From Chlorobiota bacterium (lineage in GTDB: Bacteria > Bacteroidota > Bacteroidia > Bacteroidales > JAADJA01): 5,275 nt of DNA. The first letter of the stretch is position 1. Each line of letters begins with the position of its first letter. The notes below the pieces were generated by a model. The model worked only from the letters and a program-made list of their open reading frames with translations, was not told the origin of the DNA and ran no database searches. The stretch covers positions 1 to 5,275 of the forward strand of contig JAUVIX010000276.1 in NCBI GenBank assembly GCA_030592565.1, written 5' to 3'. The translations under genes and the position numbers were made by a program. Shown one piece after another: positions 1 through 5,275 of the stretch.

Positions 1-2241
1 ATACCATCACTCGACCCTGAACGTAATACGGTACAAATGGACATTTTCCCGACAAATGCAATTGAAAATATGGTTGTTTATAAAAGCTTTACCCCCGATT
101 TGAACACTTTTACAGGAGGCTTGATAAATATTGTTACAAAAGACTTTCCTGAAAAACTGAAAGTTAATTTTAAAATCTCAATAGGGTACAATTCCCAGGC
201 ATCTTTGCGAAACAATTTTTTAACCTATGATGGTGGAAAAACAGACTGGTTAGGATATGACGATGGTACACGTGACTTTCCGGTTGAATCTAAAGATATT
301 CCAATATATCCCTCTGACAGAGATGGACTTGATGCCGATACAAAATCCTTTAACAAAATTATGGAGCCAAGCGAAGGTAGTTCGTTTTTAAATCAAAAAT
401 ATATTTTTTCAATCGGCAACCAGACAAAATTATTTGGTAAGCAGTTTGGTTTTAATGTCGGACTTATTTATAAATATGATTTGAATTATTTTGATAACGG
501 AAGACGTGGGATTTACAAATTAACAAGTGCAGATTCCGAAGTTTTAAATGAAGAGCAGGATTTCACCGAACGAAAAGGAAAAAATGAAGTATTGTTGGGA
601 TCATTGGTCAATATGAATCTTAAATTCAATAGTAGTAATAAGTTGGGGTATATTTTTTTATATAATCATTCCGGAACAAAAACAGCAATCTATAATATAG
701 GAGAACGTGCCGGTGATGAAATCGGAATGATTATTCAAAGCCGTGAATTGGGTTTTATGGACAGGGCAATACTGGCAAACCAATTAAAGGGAGAACATTT
801 TTTGGAGTCTGTTGCTAAAATGAAGATAAACTGGATAGTGTCATATGCCATTTCTAAACAAAAAGAACCCGACCTTAGATTTTTTACCAATAGCTTCTAC
901 CCTGATGCCGTCGGTGATGCACAGTATGAAATTAATCCTTCGAAATACAAAGTGCCTTCAAGGTTTAGCCGAACGATGGATGAAAGGAATCTGGATAATA
1001 AGATACATTTTGAAATTCCATTTTCCTTCCTCGGCGATAAATCGAAATTGAAATTCGGAGCATCATACAATTATAAGATGAGAGATTTTGATGAAAGTAA
1101 AATTGACTATAATTCACAGGTGCAGTATTATAATGGCAGCGTCTCTGATTATCTTTCTGACGGCAACATCGGACAATATAATCCGGCATATAATCCAGCT
1201 ACAAAAGAAAATTACGGATTGTATGTGCAAAATGCTACCGACCTTCGTAATAGCTATTTTGGATATCAAAGTGTTATTGGAGGTTATGTTATGGTTGATA
1301 TGGCATTGGCCGAAAAGTTGAGAATTGTTGTTGGTGTTAGATATGAAGGCAATAAGATGGAGACAGAAAGTAAGAAAAAAGGTATCGAAAAGGGCATATT
1401 GAATGATAACGATATTTTACCCTCTATTAATCTTACCTATACTGTTGGCGGGAATATGAATCTGAGGCTTGTTTATGCACGAACCCTTTCGCGTCCTACA
1501 TTCAGAGAGATAGCACCTTTTGCGTCTTTTAGTCCTGTGGCTCCTACAATAGTTGGCAATCCTGATCTGGTCAGGACGCTTATTGATAATTTTGATGTGA
1601 AATGGGAATATTTTATGAGACCCGGAGAAGTGGTTTCGGTCAGTCTTTTTTATAAGAATTTTTATTCCCCGATAGAAATGGTGGATAATCCCATTGCTGT
1701 GAACCCAGAAATTTCATTTCAAAATGTGAGTACAGCCCAAAATTATGGAGTTGAGTTTGACTTGAATAAAAAGTTGGATTTTGTCGGGTTCTTAAAAGAT
1801 TTCAGTCTTGGAGTGAATTTCTCTCTTATTAAGTCTGTTGTTGCCATCGATTCTCTTGAGCTTGTTTCGATAAGAGCTCTTGACCCCAATGCCTCAGATA
1901 CACGGCCTCTTTTCGGACAAGCGCCATATATCGTGAACGGAATTTTGAGCTATGACAATTCAAAGACAGGGCTTATGGCAAATGTTGTTTTTAATATGAT
2001 CGGAAAGAGAATATCCCTGGTAACCAAGGGCGGAACGCCGGAAGTTTATGAATATCCCTTTCCCAAACTTGATTTTAATATATCAAAAACGATTGGAGAG
2101 AATTTTTCTCTTGGTTTTAAAATCGAGAATATCATAGATCCGGTTTATAGTGAGTCATATAAATATAAAAGTGTTTATTACCCTTATTATGAATATACAA
2201 CCGGAAGATACTATGAACTAAGTGTTTCGTATAACTTTTAG
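1..2241 (+). CDS. TonB-dependent outer-membrane receptor, 5'-truncated by the window edge
   Basis: This gene encodes an outer-membrane beta-barrel receptor that imports a ligand using TonB-ExbBD energy; the substrate cannot be told from sequence. The frame is open from base 1, so the true start lies upstream and the Met at 37 is internal. The visible part is 746 residues. It opens in the late plug domain with DPERNTVQMDIFPT, then the TPDL..FTGG motif (91-120) and INIVTKDFP, all typical of Bacteroidetes receptors that carry an N-terminal carboxypeptidase-regulatory domain. The loop PDLNTFTGG is one residue shorter than the usual PDLPG-x-FTGG. The barrel follows, with the hallmark segments LPSINLTYTVGG, ARTLSRPTFREIAPF and GNPDLVRT (about 1417-1580), then YGVEFDLNK. 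It ends in YELSVSYNF with a terminal aromatic residue, the usual signal for outer-membrane insertion. Relatives are commonly 900-1000 residues, so the signal peptide, any regulatory domain and the early plug are probably missing here. The barrel reads without frameshift. The family call is very secure. Confidence 0.96.
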   Translation: MPSLDPERNTVQMDIFPTNAIENMVVYKSFTPDLNTFTGGLINIVTKDFPEKLKVNFKISIGYNSQASLRNNFLTYDGGKTDWLGYDDGTRDFPVESKDIPIYPSDRDGLDADTKSFNKIMEPSEGSSFLNQKYIFSIGNQTKLFGKQFGFNVGLIYKYDLNYFDNGRRGIYKLTSADSEVLNEEQDFTERKGKNEVLLGSLVNMNLKFNSSNKLGYIFLYNHSGTKTAIYNIGERAGDEIGMIIQSRELGFMDRAILANQLKGEHFLESVAKMKINWIVSYAISKQKEPDLRFFTNSFYPDAVGDAQYEINPSKYKVPSRFSRTMDERNLDNKIHFEIPFSFLGDKSKLKFGASYNYKMRDFDESKIDYNSQVQYYNGSVSDYLSDGNIGQYNPAYNPATKENYGLYVQNATDLRNSYFGYQSVIGGYVMVDMALAEKLRIVVGVRYEGNKMETESKKKGIEKGILNDNDILPSINLTYTVGGNMNLRLVYARTLSRPTFREIAPFASFSPVAPTIVGNPDLVRTLIDNFDVKWEYFMRPGEVVSVSLFYKNFYSPIEMVDNPIAVNPEISFQNVSTAQNYGVEFDLNKKLDFVGFLKDFSLGVNFSLIKSVVAIDSLELVSIRALDPNASDTRPLFGQAPYIVNGILSYDNSKTGLMANVVFNMIGKRISLVTKGGTPEVYEYPFPKLDFNISKTIGENFSLGFKIENIIDPVYSESYKYKSVYYPYYEYTTGRYYELSVSYNF

Positions 2242-2262
2242 CGTCAGTCAATATTAAATATA

Positions 2263-2270
2263 TATATTTG
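2263..2270 (+). promoter_or_regulatory. Candidate Bacteroidetes -7 promoter element upstream of the MORN-repeat gene
   Basis: TATATTTG matches the Bacteroidetes -7 consensus TAnnTTTG exactly and ends 23 nt before the ATG at 2294. No clear TTG -33 element sits at the expected distance. The element overlaps a perfect 14-bp palindrome (2256-2269). It suggests that the MORN gene can be transcribed separately from the receptor gene 52 bp upstream. AT-rich DNA gives such matches by chance, so confidence is moderate. Confidence 0.45.
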
Positions 2271-2293
2271 TAAAACGATTTAAAAAATAAAAT

Positions 2294-2758
2294 ATGAATT
2301 ATCAGAGAAGGACATTATTACTATATATTTTACTAATAGCTACGGCAGCGGGATATTCGCAAAATCTGGAATATAAAGATGGACATTATTACAAAAAGGG
2401 TATGCTATATACCGGCACTGATACTGAGTATTATGAAAATGGTAACCCTAAAATTGAACGAAATGTAAAAAACGGGGTTGAAGATGGCTTTGTGATCCTG
2501 TTTTTTGATAGTGGTAGTAAGCAAGAACAGCGTTCGTACAAAGAGGGTGAAAAAGACGGATTGTGGATTATCTGGAATAAAAAGGGTGTAAAAACGGCTA
2601 TTGCTAACTATAAAAGTGATTTTAAGGACGGAGATTGGTTTATATGGGATGATGAAGGAAATCTTTTGTATGAAATGCACTATAAAGAGGGTGAGAAAAC
2701 AGGAGTTTGGAAAATGTATGATAAGGATGGGAATTTGAAAAATGAGCGGAAATATTAA
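2294..2758 (+). CDS. Secreted MORN_2-type (YwqK-like) repeat protein
   Basis: This is a 154-residue exported repeat protein of unknown specific role. Residues 1-23 form a signal peptide: MNYQRR, a hydrophobic stretch LLLYILLIATAAG, and a probable cleavage near YSQ-N. The rest is a run of roughly 23-24-residue repeats with the pattern [YF][YFW]-x-x-G-x-x-x...Y-K-x-G-x-x-D/T-G-x-W, at about 46-68, 70-92, 94-117, 118-140 and a partial last unit from 141. Two units share YKEGEKDGLW and YKEGEKTGVW, and the matching DNA (from 2537 and 2681) is also very similar, which fits repeat duplication. Such proteins are often auto-named 'YwqK family antitoxin', but no toxin partner is next to it and an exported protein is an unlikely classical antitoxin. 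The start is supported by the signal peptide and by an A-rich leader with a -7 element 23 nt upstream. It follows the receptor gene by 52 bp on the same strand. Confidence 0.88.
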   Translation: MNYQRRTLLLYILLIATAAGYSQNLEYKDGHYYKKGMLYTGTDTEYYENGNPKIERNVKNGVEDGFVILFFDSGSKQEQRSYKEGEKDGLWIIWNKKGVKTAIANYKSDFKDGDWFIWDDEGNLLYEMHYKEGEKTGVWKMYDKDGNLKNERKY

Positions 2759-2759
2759 T

Positions 2760-2823
2760 CCGGTTCACCCAACTGGTGAGCATTTCTGATGGGCCCCATT
2801 GCAGACAGGACCTTGTGTCTGTG
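2760..2823. repeat. GC-rich block with three inverted repeats between convergent genes
   Basis: This 64-nt stretch is 56% G+C by direct count (36 of 64), clearly above the AT-rich sequence around it. It contains three symmetric elements: GGTTCACC pairing with GGTGAGC (2763-2781, 7 bp including one G-U, 5-nt loop), a GGGCCC-centred near-palindrome ATGGGCCCCAT (2789-2799), and CAGACA pairing with TGTCTG (2802-2821, 8-nt loop). It fills nearly the whole gap between the stop codons of the MORN gene and the minus-strand regulatory-domain gene. It could be a bidirectional transcription stop or a copy of a dispersed palindromic repeat. A single window cannot separate these. Confidence 0.5.
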
Positions 2824-2826
2824 TTT
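2801..2826 (+). terminator. Possible intrinsic terminator of the MORN-repeat gene
   Basis: The stem CAGACA/TGTCTG (6 bp, plus a possible outer G-U pair) with an 8-nt loop is followed by GTTT and then an A-run. It lies 43 nt after the MORN stop codon. The T-tract is short, so this is a weak terminator by sequence. On the minus strand a T-run precedes the hairpin, so it is not a standard terminator for the opposing gene. Confidence 0.3.
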
Positions 2827-2835
2827 AAAAAATGT

Positions 2836-3192
2836 TTATTTTGAAGATTGGAGCTTTATATCAATTTTATTGCTCCCTTTTTTAGCTTTAAAATTTTCTA
2901 TCAGGCTCTTGTCATAAGATATATATGAAGCTATAATGTTGTACTGCCCGGGTTTTACATCTTTAAATTTAAATTTGCCATCAAAATCGGTATAAGTTTT
3001 TATATCGGTTCCCTCCAACTTAACTTCTACACCTGTTAAAACTTCACCAGAATTAAAATCGACTACTTTTCCCGAAAAAGAAATTGTCTGTGCCAGACTA
3101 CTCTCTGATTGATTGGATTTTGTGCCGTCTTTATCAGCAAATGCAAATCCGATTAATGCTATAAACGCCAGAGTTAGAATATGCTTTTTCAT
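2836..3192 (-). CDS. Small exported protein: a stand-alone carboxypeptidase-regulatory-like domain
   Basis: This 118-residue protein starts MKKHILTLAFIALIGFAFA, a clear signal peptide with probable cleavage after Ala19. After a short polar linker (20-36, rich in Ser, Lys and Gln), residues 37-115 form one carboxypeptidase-regulatory-like (CarboxypepD_reg-like) beta-sandwich: ISFSGKVVD, then LTGVEVKLEGTD, the TDFDGKFKFKDVKPGQY core, and a final strand IDIKLQ. In this phylum the domain usually sits at the N-terminus of TonB-dependent receptors such as the one at the left of this window. Here nothing follows it. The frame extends upstream to an ATG at 3231, but that would put a non-signal-like MLQYLCCKFKTNN in front of the signal peptide and would place the start upstream of the -7 element at 3222-3215, so 3192 is preferred. 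It is convergent with the MORN gene and divergent from the transglutaminase-like gene. The domain call is firm; the biological role is unknown. Confidence 0.85.
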   Translation of the reverse strand: MKKHILTLAFIALIGFAFADKDGTKSNQSESSLAQTISFSGKVVDFNSGEVLTGVEVKLEGTDIKTYTDFDGKFKFKDVKPGQYNIIASYISYDKSLIENFKAKKGSNKIDIKLQSSK

Positions 3193-3214
3193 ATTGTTAG
3201 TTTTAAATTTGCAG

Positions 3215-3222
3215 CAAAGGTA
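3215..3222 (-). promoter_or_regulatory. Candidate -7 promoter element of the regulatory-domain gene
   Basis: Read on the minus strand, TACCTTTG is an exact match to TAnnTTTG. It ends 22 nt before the ATG at 3192, implying a leader of only about 15 nt. No good TTG -33 element is seen at about 19 nt upstream. Its position excludes the longer reading of the gene from 3231. Confidence 0.5.
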
Positions 3223-3233
3223 TTGCAGCAACC

Positions 3234-3270
3234 TTAATTGAGTTTTAATCCAATCTTAACTTTATGTTAA
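3234..3270. promoter_or_regulatory. Possible operator: clustered inverted repeats between divergent promoters
   Basis: Between the two divergent -7 elements lie TTAAC-TTTAT-GTTAA (3256-3270, a perfect 5-bp inverted repeat with a 5-nt spacer) and an overlapping imperfect pair, TTAATTG (3234-3240) against CAATcTTAA (3251-3259, one extra base). The position would suit a shared regulator of both genes. The motifs are short and AT-rich, so chance is a real alternative. Confidence 0.25.
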
Positions 3271-3280
3271 TTTTTTGACC

Positions 3281-3288
3281 TACTTTTG
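3281..3288 (+). promoter_or_regulatory. Candidate -7 promoter element of the transglutaminase-like gene
   Basis: TACTTTTG matches TAnnTTTG exactly and ends 19 nt before the ATG at 3308, implying a leader of roughly 12-15 nt. A TTG -33 element at the usual distance is not evident. The T-run TTTTTTG just upstream (3271-3277) is too close to serve as one. Confidence 0.5.
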
Positions 3289-3307
3289 TTTCTAAACTTT
3301 TACACAG

Positions 3308-4867
3308 ATGAAATATATTAATTTCCTTTTATTTATATTTGTCCTGACTGCTTGTGGTACTCCCGAATTTAAACAACCCGAGGATGTTACGGCTGTTCTG
3401 GAACTTGCGGGTGATAACAGAGCTGAGCTTGAAAAGGTAATCCAACATTATAAAGACAATGGTGAAGTTATAAAAGAGGAGGCTGCATATTTCCTGATTG
3501 GAAATATGGAAGGCCATAGTTACATCAAGTATTTGCTTGTCGATACAGCTGGAAAAGAAGTTGATTTTGATGTTTTGAATTATCCTGATTATAAGCATAT
3601 GGTAGCTGGTTGGGATTCTGTAGAATCAAAAATAGGGGATATACATAATAAAGTAGATACTATAATTAAGGATTACAGTGTAATAACAGCTGACTACCTG
3701 ATTGAAAATATTTATCTTGCTTTTGAAGCCTGGAATAACAACCCCTGGGCGAAAAGATTAAGTTTCGATCAGTTTTGTGAGTATGTATTGCCATACAGGG
3801 GTAGTAGTGAGCCTCTTGATGAATGGAGAGCTTATTTTGTCAATCAATTTAGTTGGGTGAAAGATTCGCTGACCGATCCTACTGACCCTTTGGAGGCTGC
3901 AACCATTATCAATAATTCCATAAAATCGTGGTTTAGGTTCGATCCTATCTATTACCGTCATCCAACAGACCAGGGAATTATGGAGATGCTTGAGAGTAAA
4001 GCCGGCCGGTGTGAAGATATGACTAATTTGGCAATCTTTGCTATGCGGGCAAACGGTGTTCCGGTTATGAGCGATTTTACACCTTACTGGGCAAATTCAG
4101 GAAACAATCATGCCTGGAACGCTACATTAAATAAAAAGGACAGTGTAATAATATTTATGGGTGGAGAGTCTAATCCGGGAGAATATAAATTGGGCGGGAA
4201 ACTTGCCAAGGTTTACAGAAAGACGTTTGCCGTACAACAAAACAGCCTCGCCGAGAGAAAGGATAAATGGGAAAAAGCCCCTCCATATCTTAAGAGTAGT
4301 AATATTAAAGATGTAACATCTGATTATGTTCAGGTTAAAAGAGTGAAGATAAAGCTAAATGAAGAGCTTCCCGACAGCACAAAATATGCTTATATCTGCG
4401 TATTTAACTCGGGAGAGTGGAAAGCAATTGATTTTGGAAGGGTTTATAGTCAAAAGGTCTCATTTCGTGAAGTCGGAATGGGAGTAGCTTACATTCCTGC
4501 CTTTTACTATGACGGCTCTATTATTCCTGCCGGCAATGCCTTTGTCCTTACTGATTCAGGGAAAGTTGAATACAAAAGACCTGATTTAGAAAAGATGGTT
4601 ACTTTGAAATTGGTTTCCACAACCAGAAAAGTAACAAAAGATGCAACTGATACCTTCGAGGAAGCATTTTTTGAAAATGGACAAAGTTATACTTTATATT
4701 ATTGGAATAATAAATGGGTTGAGGCTGGTAAAAAAAAAGCAGGTAATGGGCCAATAGTTTTTAATAGTGTTCCAACAGGTGCAATCTACTGGCTTGTTGC
4801 AGATAATTCCAGAAAAGAAGAGCGTATATTTACAATGGATGAAAATGGTAAACAAGTATGGTGGTAA
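3308..4867 (+). CDS. Lipoprotein with transglutaminase-like (papain-fold) domain
   Basis: This 519-residue envelope lipoprotein begins MKYINFLLFIFVLTAC, where LTAC (13-16) is a lipobox and Cys16 the lipidation site. No clear Bacteroidetes surface-export signal follows it. Residues about 30-75 (AGDNRAELEKVIQHYKDN, then AAYFLIGNMEGH) match the helical lead-in I recall from Bacteroidetes transglutaminase-like proteins. The core, about 195-300, has the catalytic Cys235 in KAGRCEDMTNLAIFAMRANGV and His268 in NNHAWNATL. The third, acidic residue is unclear: the segment after His268 reads SVIIFMGGES, and Glu287 is a possible stand-in for the usual Asp. The C-terminal half (about 340-500) is beta-rich, with YAYICVFNSGEWKAIDFGRV and VAYIPAFYYDGSIIPAGNAF, probably beta-sandwich modules for binding or scaffolding. 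The family includes peptidases and amidases as well as cross-linking enzymes; the substrate cannot be told here. The start is fixed by the lipobox and by a -7 element 19 nt upstream. Confidence 0.92.
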   Translation: MKYINFLLFIFVLTACGTPEFKQPEDVTAVLELAGDNRAELEKVIQHYKDNGEVIKEEAAYFLIGNMEGHSYIKYLLVDTAGKEVDFDVLNYPDYKHMVAGWDSVESKIGDIHNKVDTIIKDYSVITADYLIENIYLAFEAWNNNPWAKRLSFDQFCEYVLPYRGSSEPLDEWRAYFVNQFSWVKDSLTDPTDPLEAATIINNSIKSWFRFDPIYYRHPTDQGIMEMLESKAGRCEDMTNLAIFAMRANGVPVMSDFTPYWANSGNNHAWNATLNKKDSVIIFMGGESNPGEYKLGGKLAKVYRKTFAVQQNSLAERKDKWEKAPPYLKSSNIKDVTSDYVQVKRVKIKLNEELPDSTKYAYICVFNSGEWKAIDFGRVYSQKVSFREVGMGVAYIPAFYYDGSIIPAGNAFVLTDSGKVEYKRPDLEKMVTLKLVSTTRKVTKDATDTFEEAFFENGQSYTLYYWNNKWVEAGKKKAGNGPIVFNSVPTGAIYWLVADNSRKEERIFTMDENGKQVWW

Positions 4868-5005
4868 TTTACATCTGTTTTCGTGAAAATATGAACTTTT
4901 TTATTTTTTGCAACTCAATATTTTCTTCTAAAGAATGATTATAAATAGCAATAATAGGAAAAATAAAAATATTGTTCAAATTTCTCATTATTAATTGTTT
5001 TTATC

Positions 5006-5035
5006 ACCGTTAACTTATTTTTTTATACCGATTAC
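5006..5035 (+). promoter_or_regulatory. 21-bp-phased direct repeat resembling a LytTR-type regulator site
   Basis: ACCGTTAAC (5006-5014) and ACCGATTAC (5027-5035) are direct repeats of 9 bp separated by exactly 12 bp, so they sit two helical turns apart on one DNA face. Similarity continues three to five bases beyond each (11 of 14 identical over ACCGTTAACTTATT and ACCGATTACTGATT). The published general consensus for LytTR-domain regulators is paired 9-bp repeats of the form [TA][AC][CA]GTTN[AG][TG] with 12-13 bp between. The first copy matches at 8 of 9 positions and the second at 7 of 9. The pair lies 10 bp upstream of a promoter match at 5046-5075. The assignment is an inference from pattern and spacing. 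Confidence 0.35.
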
Positions 5036-5045
5036 TGATTAATGG

Positions 5046-5075
5046 TTGATTTTTCTAAAAAATCTTTTATTTTTG
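5046..5075 (+). promoter_or_regulatory. Candidate Bacteroidetes promoter facing right
   Basis: TTG (5046-5048), a 19-bp spacer and TATTTTTG (5068-5075) together fit the Bacteroidetes vegetative promoter, -33 TTG and -7 TAnnTTTG with about 19 bp between. It is the only place in the window where I see both boxes at good spacing. Transcription would start near 5081-5083 and run at least 190 nt before the window ends without an obvious reading frame, so the product would be a long-leader mRNA or a non-coding RNA. It overlaps the hairpin at 5048-5074. Confidence 0.4.
5048..5074 (+). terminator. AT-rich terminator-like hairpin
   Basis: GATTTTT (5048-5054) pairs with AAAAATC (5058-5064) around a 3-nt loop, giving a 7-bp stem, and is followed by TTTTATTTTT. 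Directly before it, 5027-5046 folds as ACC-g-ATTA/TAAT-GGT with one bulged G. The stem has only one G-C pair and lies 180 nt after the lipoprotein stop, so it is a weak terminator candidate. It overlaps the promoter match, and probably only one of the two readings is right. Confidence 0.25.
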
Positions 5076-5112
5076 TTGAAATATTTTTAGTAAAAACTTC
5101 CTTGCATATATT

Positions 5113-5140
5113 TAAAAAAAGTGTAACTTGTGCCACTTTT
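5113..5140 (-). terminator. Possible terminator for a leftward gene beyond the window
   Basis: On the minus strand AAAAGTG (5140-5134) pairs with CACTTTT (5123-5117) across a 10-nt loop, and the T-run continues for three more bases (5116-5114). That is the arrangement of an intrinsic terminator for transcription coming from the right. On the plus strand the same hairpin lacks a T-tail, where it would instead be a leader hairpin of the 5046-5075 promoter. Confidence 0.3.
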
Positions 5141-5275
5141 AGAGCAATGGTTGGATATGATTGAAATATAGCTTACTTGTCAGGTTGTGAATCGGTAAAC
5201 TGTAATTTCGTTTTTTAGATTTCTGTTAGGAGTGTAATTTGTTGATTGAGAGTATTTTGATTTTTAAATAGGTTC

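Larger units (their letters stand above)
4868..5275. other. Intergenic region, about 400 bp, no convincing gene
   Basis: The sequence is very AT-rich, with frequent stops in all frames. The only readable short frame I noticed is 39 codons on the minus strand (4988-4869, starting MRNLNNIFIF), which has no good supporting signal. The stretch carries a phased direct repeat, a promoter match and several hairpins, listed separately. Immediately after the lipoprotein stop there is only a weak A/T stem (TTTTCGTGAAAA, near 4879-4890) followed by T-rich sequence (4897-4909), a poor terminator candidate. The right-hand 130 bp (5145-5275) shows nothing I can assign. A gene probably begins beyond the window. 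Confidence 0.6.

Noticed and set aside
845..1321. Overlapping frames within the receptor gene on both strands (845-1051 plus, 1189-965 minus, 1088-1321 plus)
   Set aside because: They lie wholly inside a strongly supported barrel-coding region and their translations show no domain or signal features.
37..2241. Met at 37 as the start of the receptor gene
   Set aside because: The frame is open to base 1 and the upstream residues (IPSLDPERNTVQ) continue the conserved plug motif, so the Met is internal and the gene begins before the window.
2405..2680. Minus-strand frame opposite the MORN-repeat gene
   Set aside because: It is the antisense shadow of a repeat-coding gene; the translation is low-complexity and hydrophobic with no recognisable family.
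3193..3231. ATG at 3231 as the start of the minus-strand gene
   Set aside because: It adds 13 residues without signal-peptide character before MKKHILTLAF and lies upstream of the predicted -7 element at 3222-3215, so it would probably not be transcribed.
3329..3961. Minus-strand frames inside the transglutaminase-like gene (3598-3329 and 3961-3758)
   Set aside because: They are antisense to a gene with a lipobox and a catalytic core, with no promoter or domain evidence of their own.
4879..4909. Terminator directly after the lipoprotein gene
   Set aside because: The only stem is TTTT/AAAA around a 4-nt loop, too weak to call, although T-rich sequence follows.
5119..5135. Sigma-54-like -24 motif TGGCAC on the minus strand
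   Set aside because: The -24 half looks right, but the position where the -12 GC should fall reads CA, so the promoter is not supported; the hairpin reading is simpler.
1..5275. A SusC/SusD-type polysaccharide utilisation locus around the receptor
   Set aside because: The receptor has no SusD-like lipoprotein after it, and no glycoside hydrolase or sugar-sensing regulator is present in the window.

Overview
The window looks like chromosomal DNA of a Bacteroidota (Bacteroidetes) bacterium; I cannot place it more finely. The evidence is AT-rich DNA, a TonB-dependent receptor of the kind common in this phylum, signal-peptide and lipoprotein genes without strong Shine-Dalgarno sites, and exact matches to the Bacteroidetes -7 promoter element TAnnTTTG at a nearly constant distance (19-23 nt) from three start codons.

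Layout: (1) 1-2241, plus strand, is the 3' part of a large TonB-dependent outer-membrane receptor whose start lies before the window. (2) 2294-2758, plus strand, is a small secreted protein made of MORN_2-type (YwqK-like) repeats. (3) 2759-2835 is a short convergent gap holding an unusually GC-rich block with several inverted repeats. (4) 3192-2836, minus strand, is a small exported protein that is essentially one free-standing carboxypeptidase-regulatory-like beta-sandwich domain. (5) 3193-3307 is a divergent promoter region with a -7 element facing each way. (6) 3308-4867, plus strand, is a lipoprotein with a transglutaminase-like (papain-fold) core. (7) 4868-5275 is about 400 bp without a convincing gene. 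It does hold a coherent regulatory-looking cluster: a 21-bp-phased direct repeat resembling a LytTR-type site, then a TTG-N19-TATTTTTG promoter match, then hairpins.

All four genes encode cell-envelope proteins: outer-membrane transport, secreted repeat protein, exported beta-sandwich domain and lipoprotein. Nothing shows that they form one pathway. The four genes have at least three separate promoter candidates, so this is better read as an envelope-gene neighbourhood than as an operon. I see no mobile element, CRISPR array, tRNA or rRNA. The most interesting parts are the phased repeat and promoter in the final 270 bp, and the GC-rich hairpin block between the convergent genes. I do not see a clear new multi-gene system.
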